A stretch of DNA of 40,667 nt, from NCBI GenBank assembly GCA_043744275.1, contig JAYTUY010000306.1, forward strand, positions 1-40,667, read 5' to 3'. The notes under the pieces were generated by a model. The model had not been told where the DNA came from. It was given only the letters and a program-made list of their open reading frames with translations, and made no database searches. Made by a program: the position numbers and the translations under genes. The DNA is from JAAFJT01 sp043744275. GTDB lineage: Bacteria; Bacteroidota; Bacteroidia; Chitinophagales; Saprospiraceae. Positions 8,660 to 16,902 of this stretch are shown here, one piece after another. Numbering within the stretch: the stretch's first letter is position 1; the number at the start of each line of letters is the position of its first letter.

Positions 8660-9682
8660 TCATCGCTTCCAAAATAAACCCACTCGCCTTTTAGCATCTT
8701 CTCTAACATTGAAGTAAAAGAAATTAAAATCGGCAATATGATAATTACTGGCGCGGTATAAAAAACTGCCTTTGAATGAAGGTTTCTCTGCCCAAAGAAT
8801 GCCATTATGAATTTTAGTGCCTAATAAATGCGAAGCGGAAGCTTTAAAACCCATAATAACTAAACCTTCATGCTTGGATTTTGAAACAAACGTTTTATCG
8901 GTTGTCCAACTGAGGGGGTTCACAACGGCTATTTTTTCACCCATTGGAAAAGTGGTTTTAGGTTCATAACCCAATTTAAATGTCCGCCAACTGCAAAAAC
9001 AACCCGTCTGTTCAGGCGTTTCACAAACAGGTATTTTGTTAAAATAATCCTTTGCAACAGGCATACCTACCAAATAAGCAACAACGAGTCGATTACCTAA
9101 ATTTTGACCATCAAAATACTCTTTCAATAGTCGTTTAGCATGTTGCGCCCCTTGGCTATGAGAGGCGATGATGATAGGGCGACCATTGTTCCAATTTTTC
9201 AAATAATACTCAAAAGCTGTTTTCAAATCCAAATAAGCCAATTCAAAGGCAGCCACAGCTGAAGCCGTATCTTTCGTAAAATAAGAATATAAATGCGCTT
9301 GACGATAGCGGGGTGCAAAGACTCGACCAGCCCCATTGAAAATACTTGCTTGATAGAGAATAGTGCCTCCATCTGTTTTTTTATTGAGTGCCTCATCATT
9401 TAAGTTGCCATTCCAACCACCGCCTTTTGTGAGCGTAGTGGGGTGTAGAAAAAAGACATCCACATCGGCTGTGGCTTGTTCATCTTTTAAGTTAGAATTC
9501 AATGGAATGCTATCAGCAGGGTCTTTTTTATTGGGATGTGCTGCCCAATATTGCAAATTACTGTAATCAGGTGCAGGAGGTACATTGGACTGAATAGAGC
9601 CTTTGGCAGGCTTAGGCGAAGAGCAACTTTGTAAGAAAAAGAAAGTAGCGGCTATTGAAAAACATAAGAATCGGGTGGTCAT
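8660..9682 (-). CDS. DUF3089 family lipoprotein (alpha/beta-hydrolase fold)
   Basis: About 340 residues from the preferred ATG at 9682 (MTTRFLCF); an in-frame ATG at 9703 would only lengthen the signal peptide. Lipobox LQSC marks a lipoprotein. The body matches DUF3089: DVDVFFLHPTT, FAPRYRQAHLYSY, and a nucleophile elbow in IIIASHSQGAQHAKRLL (GxSxG-like, Ser in SHSQG), followed by KNGILWAEKPSFKG-like tail segments. The Ser-His-Asp hydrolase fold is known for the family, but substrates are not. A + orientation motif (8909) is read on this strand as NPLSW. It stands alone, and its upstream region contains the 42-bp repeat array. Confidence 0.82.
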   Translation of the reverse strand: MTTRFLCFSIAATFFFLQSCSSPKPAKGSIQSNVPPAPDYSNLQYWAAHPNKKDPADSIPLNSNLKDEQATADVDVFFLHPTTLTKGGGWNGNLNDEALNKKTDGGTILYQASIFNGAGRVFAPRYRQAHLYSYFTKDTASAVAAFELAYLDLKTAFEYYLKNWNNGRPIIIASHSQGAQHAKRLLKEYFDGQNLGNRLVVAYLVGMPVAKDYFNKIPVCETPEQTGCFCSWRTFKLGYEPKTTFPMGEKIAVVNPLSWTTDKTFVSKSKHEGLVIMGFKASASHLLGTKIHNGILWAEKPSFKGSFLYRASNYHIADFNFFYFNVREDAKRRVGLFWKR

Positions 9683-9794
9683 TTTTAAAGTGTACAGGTA
9701 CATAATGGTAAATTGAAAAATTGACTTTTTGTTAAATAAATAATTATTACTAACGACAAATAAGGGTTTTCAGATTCGTTAAAACGAAAAAAGG

Positions 9795-9859
9795 TTTCAA
9801 AAACGTTATTCACGAAATTATTTATGCCATAAATGATTTCGTGAATAACGTTTTTGAAA
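9795..9859. repeat. 65-bp near-perfect palindrome
   Basis: Arms 9795-9818 and 9836-9859 are perfect 24-bp inverted repeats (TTTCAAAAACGTTATTCACG...), and the 17-bp centre is itself palindromic apart from one mismatched pair. It is formed by two oppositely oriented copies of the 42-bp unit described next. It could extrude as a cruciform or form a very stable hairpin. Confidence 0.9.
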
Positions 9860-10005
9860 TCATTTACGCTGTAAATAATTTTGCGAAAGGCTTATTTGAA
9901 ATCTTTTATGTTGTAAATCATTTCGCGAAAGGCTTATTTGAAATCATTTATGCTGTAAATAATTTCGTGAAAGGCTTATTTGAAATCATTTATGCTGTAA
10001 ATAAT
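9836..10005 (+). repeat. 42-bp tandem repeat array, locus 1
   Basis: About four direct units of 42 bp with the skeleton GAAATCATTTA-YGCTGTAAAT, plus one inverted unit to the left (the palindrome). The unit is a multiple of three and stop-free in one frame, so it reads as repeats of NNF(A/V)KGLFEIIYAV; a GTG at 9841 and stop at 10054-10056 give a 71-residue ORF with no clear ribosome site. I treat it as a DNA repeat rather than a gene. The same unit recurs in opposite orientation at 32181-32430. A minus-orientation ACTGAGGGG motif follows at 10037. The rest of 9704-10111 is AT-rich promoter DNA. Confidence 0.85.
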
Positions 10006-10063
10006 CACTATAATTATTTTATAAAAAAAAAGGCACCCCCTCAGTATAACGTTTAAAATTTTA

Positions 10064-10071
10064 TACTTTTG
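10064..10071 (+). promoter_or_regulatory. Candidate -7 element of glgB
   Basis: TACTTTTG matches TAnnTTTG 41 nt before the ATG. No TTTG lies at the usual -33 distance; instead the minus-orientation dispersed motif (10037-10045) occupies that place. Confidence 0.4.
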
Positions 10072-10111
10072 TTAAAATCATTGAATTTAAACAACAAGAA
10101 ATCCAATTAAT

Positions 10112-12091
10112 ATGTCCAACCATTTCAGCCTTTTTACAGATTTCGATATTAGCCTTTTCAAATCAGGAAAACATTTCAAAACGTATGAAAAACTCGGTTC
10201 GCACGTCACAAAGCATGGCGATACTGAGGGGGTGATGTTTTCAGTGTGGGCACCCAATGCCCGCAAAGTATCTGTCATCGGCAATTTTAATTATTGGGAT
10301 AAAATGACCCATCAGCTGGACCCCCGTTGGGACGGCTCAGGTATTTGGGAAATTTTTATTCCTCAAGCTAAAAAAGGAGATACCTATAAATATTGTATTT
10401 GGTCGCCTGATGGTCGGATTCTTGAAAAAACTGATCCGTATGCGATGATGTGGGAAACTCCTCCCAAAACAGCATCCATTATTTGGGATTTAGATTATAC
10501 ATGGGACGATGCCGAATGGATGGCTGAACGCCGTGAAAAAGCAGGCACGCCACAACCCATGACCGTCTATGAAATCCATGCAGGCTCTTGGAAACGCAAA
10601 GGTTATGAAGGTAATCGCTCACTCACCTACCGTGAAATGGCGGAAGAACTCGTACCCTATATCGCTAATATGGGCTTTACGCACATCGAATTTATGCCCA
10701 TTATGGAACATCCTTACGAGCCATCGTGGGGTTATCAGACTTTAGGATATTTTGCACCATCGAGCCGATTCGGCACGCCGCAGGATTTTATGCACTTGGT
10801 CGAGGCTTTTCATAAAGCAGGCGTTGGGGTTATATTGGATTGGGTGCCTTCGCATTTTCCGATGGATGCCCATGGCATTTATGATTTTGATGGTACACAT
10901 TTATATGAGCACGCCGACCCACGCAAAGGGTATCATCCCGATTGGAAATCTGCTATTTTCAATTATAGTCGCAATGAAGTCAAGTGTTTCCTCATTTCAA
11001 GTGCCTTGTTTTGGGTTGAAAAATTCCATGCAGATGGCATTAGGGTGGATGCAGTCGCTTCTATGTTGTATTTGGATTATAGTCGCAAAGAGGGTGAGTG
11101 GATTCCAAACGAATTTGGCGGCAATCACAATCTCGAAGCCATTTCTTTTATTAGAGAAATGAATGAGCAAATTTATGGCAATTTCCCTGATGTGGTCACA
11201 ATAGCCGAAGAGTCAACGGCATACTCAGGCGTATCGCGTCCGACTTGGATGGGCGGTTTGGGCTTCGGTCAAAAATGGATGATGGGTTGGATGCATGATA
11301 CCTTAAATTTTATGGGTCGCCCACCACTTTATCGCAAATGGCATCAGAATGAAATCACTTTTAGTATAGTTTACGGTTTTACTGAAAACTTTATGCTACC
11401 CCTCAGTCATGACGAAGTAGTTTATGGAAAGCACTCAATTTTAGGTAGGATGCCAGGCGATGAATGGCAACGCTTCGCCAACTTACGCCTCATGTACGGA
11501 TATATGTTCACGCATCCTGGCACGCGACTCCTTTTCATGGGTTGCGAATTTGGGCAAGGTGGCGAATGGAATTTTCAATTGCAACTTGATTGGTGGTTGT
11601 TGGATTCACCCTTGCATCAAGGTGTAGCCGATTTAGTCAGGGATTTGAATCATTTAAATAAAAATCAAAAAGCGATTTATGAAAAAGCCTTCAATACTGA
11701 GGGGTTCGAATGGATTGCTTACGATGATGCCAATAATAGCGTCATTTCGTACTTGCGTAAAGGCGAAGAAGGCACGCCGCCGCTCCTTGTCGTTTGCAAT
11801 ATGACACCTCAAACGCATTCAAATTATGAAATCGGCATACCTCACGCGGGCGAATGGTTAGAGATTTTAAATACCGATAATAAAATATATGGCGGTAGTG
11901 GAATGCTCAACGAGGGTGTTTTACAAACTAAAGATGGCGAAAAACATGGACGAAACCAAAGCCTTAGCCTCACCCTTTCACCATTAGCAACGATGGTTTT
12001 TGTTTTGACTAAAGAAATAAAAAAGGTAAAAAAATCGAGTACAAAAATGCTTGGAGAAGAAACTCCTAAAAAGGCAGTCCGTAAAAAATAA
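10112..12091 (+). CDS. glgB: 1,4-alpha-glucan branching enzyme
   Basis: 659 residues, GH13. It cuts alpha-1,4 glucan and rejoins the end as an alpha-1,6 branch during glycogen synthesis. A CBM48-type N-domain (about 40-130, FSVWAPNARKVSVIGNFNYWD) precedes the barrel. Catalytic residues by position: Asp313 in GIRVDAVASM, Glu366 in IAEEST, Asp434 in LPLSHDEVVYGK. The C-domain ends in an unusual Lys-rich tail (KKVKKSSTKMLGEETPKKA...). Motif copies: 10223 (read DTEGV, before FSVWAPNA), 11399 (read PLS directly in the LPLSHDE catalytic motif), 11696 (NTEGF). No other glycogen gene is adjacent. A terminator follows. Confidence 0.96.
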   Translation: MSNHFSLFTDFDISLFKSGKHFKTYEKLGSHVTKHGDTEGVMFSVWAPNARKVSVIGNFNYWDKMTHQLDPRWDGSGIWEIFIPQAKKGDTYKYCIWSPDGRILEKTDPYAMMWETPPKTASIIWDLDYTWDDAEWMAERREKAGTPQPMTVYEIHAGSWKRKGYEGNRSLTYREMAEELVPYIANMGFTHIEFMPIMEHPYEPSWGYQTLGYFAPSSRFGTPQDFMHLVEAFHKAGVGVILDWVPSHFPMDAHGIYDFDGTHLYEHADPRKGYHPDWKSAIFNYSRNEVKCFLISSALFWVEKFHADGIRVDAVASMLYLDYSRKEGEWIPNEFGGNHNLEAISFIREMNEQIYGNFPDVVTIAEESTAYSGVSRPTWMGGLGFGQKWMMGWMHDTLNFMGRPPLYRKWHQNEITFSIVYGFTENFMLPLSHDEVVYGKHSILGRMPGDEWQRFANLRLMYGYMFTHPGTRLLFMGCEFGQGGEWNFQLQLDWWLLDSPLHQGVADLVRDLNHLNKNQKAIYEKAFNTEGFEWIAYDDANNSVISYLRKGEEGTPPLLVVCNMTPQTHSNYEIGIPHAGEWLEILNTDNKIYGGSGMLNEGVLQTKDGEKHGRNQSLSLTLSPLATMVFVLTKEIKKVKKSSTKMLGEETPKKAVRKK

Positions 12092-12124
12092 GGTGGTGAG
12101 AATTTAAGTCTCGAAAATATTAAG

Positions 12125-12156
12125 AAAAATCCGCAACAAAGGGCGGATTTTTCTAT
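12125..12156 (+). terminator. Rho-independent terminator after glgB
   Basis: 10-bp arms AAAAATCCGC (12125-12134) and GCGGATTTTT (12143-12152), 8-nt loop, T-rich tail. Confidence 0.85.
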
Positions 12157-12202
12157 TTTTACCATTGATTAAGCATTACCCAAAATTATAAGACTTAACT
12201 GA

Positions 12203-13492
12203 ATGTCCTCTTCGACAAAATATATCCTTCTCGGCGTAGTCATAGCAGCATTATTGGCTCTGTTCGTTTATAGTCAAAGCAATAAGAAAAAAAGCTTAAA
12301 TTGGCGAGAAACGTATGATGAAACAAGCAAACAACCGTTTGGTAGCTTTGTTATGCACGATATTTTGAAGACATACTTTCCGAATAAAACGGTTCAAGAT
12401 TTAAAAGAACGCCTTTCTAAATCGCTTCCAAATCCAGATTCGCTCACTCAATCCGCCAATTATGTTTTCGTAGGCGATGGTTTTTACGCCGATACCGCTG
12501 ATACAGATAAACTTTTGCTTTTTATCAACGAAGGCAATCAGGCATTTATAACAGCGAATGTGTTGCCCAATTATTTTCTTGAAAGCATTTTTAGAGATAG
12601 CTGTTTCGATGAAGATGCCGTTTACCACAATTTTGTAGGCGATTATTTGGATTCTGCCAATCTATATTTTAAACATCCAAGCCTCGCAGAAGTCAAGCCT
12701 ATTAATTATGATTTTACAATTGCCGGCATCAAGCATGTACATGAATGGTCGCGTATAGACACTATTCGAGGCGAATGTACTGAGGGGGCTAAAAATTTTA
12801 CACCTCTCGGATATTTTAATGATGATGATGTGAATTTTGCTCGCGTCAAATATGGCAAAGGAGAGATTTATTTACATTCAAATCCAATTGTTTTTACCAA
12901 TTTTCACTTGCTGGATACGGCTAAATTGCGGTATGCTTCAAAGGTATTTTCACACTTGCCCGCAGGGACAATTTATTGGGATACCAAAAGCCGTACATCT
13001 CGAGATGTGATGCGCCGCATGAATGGTAATTCGAACCTTCGCCTTGAAAAAGATGGACCTTTGAAGTATATTTTAGCGCAATATCAGTTGCGTTGGGCAT
13101 GGTTTATCATGTTGAGTTTAATCGGTTTATATTTGCTTTTCGCAGCCAAACGCAAGCAACGGATTATTCCTGTTTTAGAAGAAAAATCCAATACCTCCTT
13201 GGATTTTATTCAAACGATTGGGCAAATGTATTTCCGTCAAGGCGAGCATATTCGCTTGTGCGATATGATGATGAAGCAATTTCAAACCTTTGTCCGCGAA
13301 AAATATCACCTCGCTTCGCGTGAAATGAATGAAGAATTTATCAATACAATTGCCCTGAAATCAGATATTTCATTCGAGCATATTAAAAAAATAGTCGGCT
13401 ACGAATTCCTCATTTCAAGAAATAGTATTACAGAACAGACGATGGTAGAATTTCATCATTTGCTCAATCATTTTTATAAAAATTGTAAATAA
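12203..13492 (+). CDS. DUF4350 domain membrane protein
   Basis: 429 residues. Membrane helices at about 7-24 and 296-314 (WAWFIMLSLIGLYLLFAA), so a large domain (25-295) lies outside the cytoplasm and about 110 residues inside. The external domain opens with KKSLNWRETYDETSKQPFGSFVM, typical of the DUF4350 proteins (GATase-like fold) that accompany MoxR ATPases in Bacteroidota. It is followed after 12 nt by moxR, clearly one operon. Function is not established; the guild is thought to help assemble or activate membrane or secreted proteins. The DUF58 member of the guild is found 21 kb away (35582-36958). A motif copy at 12779 is read as CTEGA. Confidence 0.8.
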   Translation: MSSSTKYILLGVVIAALLALFVYSQSNKKKSLNWRETYDETSKQPFGSFVMHDILKTYFPNKTVQDLKERLSKSLPNPDSLTQSANYVFVGDGFYADTADTDKLLLFINEGNQAFITANVLPNYFLESIFRDSCFDEDAVYHNFVGDYLDSANLYFKHPSLAEVKPINYDFTIAGIKHVHEWSRIDTIRGECTEGAKNFTPLGYFNDDDVNFARVKYGKGEIYLHSNPIVFTNFHLLDTAKLRYASKVFSHLPAGTIYWDTKSRTSRDVMRRMNGNSNLRLEKDGPLKYILAQYQLRWAWFIMLSLIGLYLLFAAKRKQRIIPVLEEKSNTSLDFIQTIGQMYFRQGEHIRLCDMMMKQFQTFVREKYHLASREMNEEFINTIALKSDISFEHIKKIVGYEFLISRNSITEQTMVEFHHLLNHFYKNCK

Positions 13493-13504
13493 CCCATTAT
13501 AATT

Positions 13505-14599
13505 ATGGAAAATAACGAATTTGAAGCTCAAAACGAAGAAACTTCTGAAATTGTAACTCCTCAAACTCAAAATATGGTGCGAACGCTCCATCAAGCTGAA
13601 AGCCTGACTGAGGGGGTAAATATTGTCAAGGATTTATCTCAAAATCGCCTCGACCTCAGCCGTGTGCGAGCAGCCATTGATGCAGTAAAAGATGAATTAT
13701 TGAAGGTCATTGTAGGGCAAGAGGAAATGATGGATTTGCTCATTGCTGCCATTTTATGCGATGGTCATGTGCTGATAGAAGGCGTCCCAGGCATTGCTAA
13801 AACGATGACGGCGAAGTTATTAGCCAAAACGGTTCATGCCGAATTTAGCCGCATACAATTCACGCCCGATTTGATGCCTTCGGATGTGGTCGGCACGATG
13901 GTTTTTAACATGCAAACCTCTCAATTTTATTTCAACGAAGGTCCCGTTTTCTCTAATATCGTTTTGATAGATGAAATCAACCGCGCCCCTGCTAAAACTC
14001 AATCCGCCCTTTTTGAAGTGATGGAAGAACGCCAAGTGACGGTGGATGGTAAGACTTATCCAATGGGCTTTCCTTTCTTCGTGATAGGCACTCAAAACCC
14101 TATCGAACAAGAAGGCACTTACAAACTACCCGAAGCGCAACTCGACCGCTTTTTGTTTAAAATAAACATGGAATATCCTTCGCTTGAAGAGGAAAAGTCC
14201 ATTTTACGCCGTTTTAAAGAAGATTTCAGGCAAGTAAAAACGGCTGAAGTGCATTCAGTACTGAGGGGGGATGACATCAAAGCCTGCCAAGAATTGGTAG
14301 AAAGAGTTCATATAAAAGATGAATTATTGGATTATATAGCCGCTATTATTCACAATACCCGCAATAATGGTGACCTTTTCCTCGGTGCATCGCCTCGTGC
14401 TTCGTTGGCTATTTTGAAGACATCCAAAGCCATTGCTGCTATGAATGGTAGAGATTTTGTCATTCCTGAAGATATTCAATATGTCGCCTACCCCGTTTTG
14501 AATCACCGCATTATCCTCACACCTGAGCGCGAAATGGAAGGCTACACAACGGCTGATGTGATTAAGGATATTGTGAAAAAAATAGAAGTTCCGAGGTAG
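13505..14599 (+). CDS. moxR: MoxR-family AAA+ ATPase
   Basis: 364 residues. Walker A GVPGIAKT (93-100), Walker B VLIDEINRAP (153-162), sensor-1 region FVIGTQNPIEQEGTYKLPEAQLDRF, and a C-terminal lid helical domain (LGASPRASLAILKTSKAIAAM). MoxR proteins act as ATP-driven chaperones with vWA- or DUF58-containing partners. It is cotranscribed with the DUF4350 gene. Two motif copies occur: 13607 (LTEGV in the unconserved N-terminus) and 14260 (VLRGD, six Gs, in the linker before the lid). After it, 14600-14757 is AT-rich with TTTACATTT-like words and a one-base motif variant (14666). Confidence 0.93.
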   Translation: MENNEFEAQNEETSEIVTPQTQNMVRTLHQAESLTEGVNIVKDLSQNRLDLSRVRAAIDAVKDELLKVIVGQEEMMDLLIAAILCDGHVLIEGVPGIAKTMTAKLLAKTVHAEFSRIQFTPDLMPSDVVGTMVFNMQTSQFYFNEGPVFSNIVLIDEINRAPAKTQSALFEVMEERQVTVDGKTYPMGFPFFVIGTQNPIEQEGTYKLPEAQLDRFLFKINMEYPSLEEEKSILRRFKEDFRQVKTAEVHSVLRGDDIKACQELVERVHIKDELLDYIAAIIHNTRNNGDLFLGASPRASLAILKTSKAIAAMNGRDFVIPEDIQYVAYPVLNHRIILTPEREMEGYTTADVIKDIVKKIEVPR

Positions 14600-14757
14600 T
14601 TTTGTTTTACATTTTGTATTTAAAATTTTGCATTTTACATTTAAAAATTTGAAACAAAACAGCGACCCCATCAGTATAAAGACCATAATTAGTTGGCGAG
14701 TAGAGATTTTTTTTAAATAGAAATGAAAAATTTTCAACGAAAATTAAAAAAACATTC

Positions 14758-14765
14758 TATATTTG
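14758..14765 (+). promoter_or_regulatory. Candidate promoter of tRNA-Cys
   Basis: TATATTTG fits TAnnTTTG, 18 nt before the mature tRNA 5' end; TTTC about 20 nt upstream is a poor -33. Confidence 0.5.
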
Positions 14766-14782
14766 CACCCTAATTAAAAAGC

Positions 14783-14853
14783 GGTCACATGGCCGAGCGG
14801 TTAGGCTCAGCTCTGCAAAAGCTGCTACGGCGGTTCGAATCCGTCTGTGACCT
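14783..14853 (+). tRNA. tRNA-Cys (GCA)
   Basis: 71-nt cloverleaf: acceptor GGTCACA/TGTGACC, D-arm GGCCGAGCGGTTAGGCTC, anticodon stem CAGCT/AGCTG with loop CTGCAAA (anticodon GCA), T-arm GGCGGTTCGAATCCGTC, discriminator U as expected for Cys. CCA is not encoded. It stands alone. Confidence 0.95.
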
Positions 14854-14862
14854 CCTCCATCC

Positions 14863-14903
14863 AGTGCAATTAATTGATTATCAATTAGTTGCACTTTTTT
14901 TTA
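14863..14903 (+). terminator. Terminator of tRNA-Cys
   Basis: 15-bp arms (14863-14877, 14881-14895) with one G-U type pair, 3-nt loop, then eight T. The segment 14865-14884 matches 17090-17109 at 19 of 20 bases (see direct repeat). Confidence 0.85.
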
Positions 14904-14920
14904 TTAAAATTGGTTTTTGG

Positions 14921-14952
14921 ATTGTACTTTAAGCATTAAAGCGATACATTTG
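14921..14952 (+). promoter_or_regulatory. Candidate promoter of the two-gene hypothetical operon
   Basis: ATTG (14921-14924), 20 nt, TACATTTG (14945-14952): a near-consensus Bacteroidota promoter 38 nt before the ATG at 14991. Confidence 0.55.
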
Positions 14953-14990
14953 TATATCATTGTTATTTTTGAACCGCAAATAAGAACATC

Positions 14991-15521
14991 ATGATTGCTA
15001 CGCCTATAATATTATCAACTGTAACACTACCCGACATTAAAAGTCAGGCATTGCGCAATAAAACAATAATAGCAGTCATTAGAGAGGCTCAAGATATTTA
15101 TAAATTACCTTCTCAAGAAATTCAAAAAGCTGCTATCACTCATTTAGTTAAGCATCATTTTTTTCAAGTTTTACCTAAAACATTTGATAGCATGGTAAAA
15201 AAATTTAAAACAGAAATGCTTGAAAATGAATCTTTCGATGCTGAATCATATAGAAAATCAAGAATACTTTATGATGCAGCTAAACCGTTCATTAATGAAA
15301 TAGGTGAAATTAAAATTCCATCTGCTATTTTGAATAATGAAGAATCACGCCTTTATAAAAGCTTGTTGGATTTTCTTTACACCATCAAAGATTACTTGGA
15401 ATATCTTGATAAAAAGTTTGTGGAACTTGATAAACCTAAATTCAAAAGCAATTTATTTGCTCATATACCCGAATCTAAACTTTGGAATGCTCGTAATAAA
15501 AACCGCCCTTATATTTTATGA
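14991..15521 (+). CDS. Hypothetical protein, first of a two-gene cassette
   Basis: 176 residues, not recognised. Lys-rich, largely helical by appearance, no signal peptide or membrane segment. Residues 25-50 (IIAVIREAQDIYKLPSQEIQ) and 115-140 look like helices; the tail KLWNARNKNRPYIL is basic. Its last codons overlap the next gene's start (ATGA), so the pair is translationally coupled. Codon use is more A/T-rich than in neighbours and there is no copy of the dispersed motif, which suggests acquired DNA next to the tRNA. A toxin-antitoxin or defence role is possible from size and coupling but is not shown by any motif. Confidence 0.75.
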   Translation: MIATPIILSTVTLPDIKSQALRNKTIIAVIREAQDIYKLPSQEIQKAAITHLVKHHFFQVLPKTFDSMVKKFKTEMLENESFDAESYRKSRILYDAAKPFINEIGEIKIPSAILNNEESRLYKSLLDFLYTIKDYLEYLDKKFVELDKPKFKSNLFAHIPESKLWNARNKNRPYIL

Positions 15522-16048
15522 GAAAAAAATTTTGGTCAATTGATATTAGACGGTCTTATGAGTTTAATTTTGAAGGGCAATCAAATAATTTAGAAATTCA
15601 ATTTTGTGTTACTCATACCTATACTTTTCAAACTGATGAAGGGTATAGGTATGTTCTTTTGGTAGATATATTTGATGACATTAATTTATTTGGATTGAAG
15701 TTTCATAAGGCAGATGATTTTGAAAGTAAATATAAATACAACGTCTTGACGAGCCACAAAAATCCATTGCGTTTTTTTGCAACCATACTTTGTATCCTTA
15801 AAGAAATAGTAAAACAATACCCTCAATATTCTTTAATTTTTATCTGCGAACCCACCATTAAAGAAATTAAAGAAGCGCAAAAAAATAATAAAAACGCATC
15901 CGAAAACACTAAAAGATTTCGATTTTACAAAAACCTTTTAGGAGAAATGATTAATTCGAATTTGTATGAGTATAAAGAAAATGAGATGAAAAGTATAATT
16001 TTGCTTGTAAATAAATATATATTACAAGAGGATTTTGATGAAATCTAA
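15518..16048 (+). CDS. Hypothetical protein, second gene of cassette (DUF6169/DUF6934-like?)
   Basis: 176 residues. The N-terminal half looks like beta strands (RRSYEFNFEGQ, THTYTFQTDEGYRYVLLVDIF). It is followed by a helix (NPLRFFATILCILKEIVKQYP), a strand (YSLIFICEP) and a basic helix (ENTKRFRFYKNLLGEM). This order (strands, conserved helix ending in YP, IFIC strand, then R-x-RFY) recalls small uncharacterised Bacteroidota families such as DUF6169 or DUF6934; I hold this loosely. It overlaps the preceding gene by 4 nt. No dispersed-motif copy. The function of these families is not known to me. Confidence 0.75.
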   Translation: MRKKFWSIDIRRSYEFNFEGQSNNLEIQFCVTHTYTFQTDEGYRYVLLVDIFDDINLFGLKFHKADDFESKYKYNVLTSHKNPLRFFATILCILKEIVKQYPQYSLIFICEPTIKEIKEAQKNNKNASENTKRFRFYKNLLGEMINSNLYEYKENEMKSIILLVNKYILQEDFDEI

Positions 16049-16088
16049 AACTATTTAAAGAATTATGGATTTCATCTTTGACATAAAA

Positions 16089-16112
16089 AAGGCTACCCAA
16101 AGGTAGCCTTCA
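16089..16112. terminator. Hairpin between convergent genes
   Basis: Arms AAGGCTACC (16089-16097) and GGTAGCCTT (16102-16110), loop CAAA, A-runs on both sides; usable in either direction. Confidence 0.8.
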
Positions 16113-16182
16113 CCAAAAAAACAGCATATCTATAATTCCCAGAACAAATACATTAAATGGTTATGAGCCAACTGCCCATCTT

Positions 16183-16902
16183 TCACATCTTATCCAAATC
16201 AGTGAGTTTATATTTTTCAATAATTTCAATCAAATCATGCGCAAGATGGTCACCGCCAGCTGGATAGCCGAGTTTTTGAAGCCCATTTGCCCATGCTTTA
16301 TAGTTCGTATCGCCTAAATTTCGCAATTCTGCAAATTTACCAGATGTGATAAAAACGCTGTGATCGCGGAAACTCAGCCAAGCATTTTCGTACTTTCGGT
16401 AGCATTCATCGCCTATCTTTTCACTCGCCCCTGTCCAATCAAAAGTACAAGGCAAGGCAAAATGATTAAAACTTTTTAAAGTCAACTCACGCTTGCCTGC
16501 CAAGCTCTGACGCAAGGCATTGGCTAAAATAATGCTGGCTGGCACGCCGTATTTCTTACCTTCTGCAAGAGCGACTGGATAAAAACGTTTCATAAACGTT
16601 GTTTTAGTCAGCTCATCAATGGCTGGAAATTCGTCATTTTTATTCCCTGAACTCAGCAAATTGCCAAATATACTGAGGGGGGTACTTTCGCTGCTTTCTG
16701 CTGGAGCAACGGTTGTGAATTTAGTGTCGGGTGATACCTTTTTTTGTTCTACTTTTTTATCTACTTTGGCTGAGTTCAGTTGCAGACTGAAACTCAATTC
16801 TTTGCGAAAACAAGCAATAATGACGAGCAGCAATAGGCTCAATTTGAACCAGTGCCGAGCAACATAATCCCTTGCTAACAAGATGATGCTTTGCTTTTTC
16901 AT
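16183..16902 (-). CDS. Glucosaminidase-domain membrane protein with altered active site
   Basis: 239 residues. One membrane helix at about 20-33 near the N-terminus, then a linker, then a glucosaminidase (FlgJ/AcmA-type, GH73) domain from about 100: FMKRFYPVALAEGKKYGVPASIILANAL, FNHFALPC, ECYRKYENAWLSFRDHSVFI, YKAWANGLQKLGY. Such domains cut peptidoglycan glycan strands. The usual catalytic Glu in the pattern (L)ESGxGxSEL is Gln132 here (LRQSLAGKREL), a one-base change (GAG to CAG), so activity is doubtful. A motif copy (16672) is read on this strand as TPLSI in the linker. No secretion signal beyond the helix, so it is an anchored periplasmic protein by inference. Confidence 0.82.
   Translation of the reverse strand: MKKQSIILLARDYVARHWFKLSLLLLVIIACFRKELSFSLQLNSAKVDKKVEQKKVSPDTKFTTVAPAESSESTPLSIFGNLLSSGNKNDEFPAIDELTKTTFMKRFYPVALAEGKKYGVPASIILANALRQSLAGKRELTLKSFNHFALPCTFDWTGASEKIGDECYRKYENAWLSFRDHSVFITSGKFAELRNLGDTNYKAWANGLQKLGYPAGGDHLAHDLIEIIEKYKLTDLDKM

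Noticed and set aside
9841..10056. 71-residue protein from the first repeat array
   Set aside because: GTG start without ribosome site, inside a palindrome; explained by the DNA repeat.
14324..14737. Minus-strand ORF over the end of moxR
   Set aside because: It is the shadow of moxR followed by AT-rich repeat words; no family resemblance.
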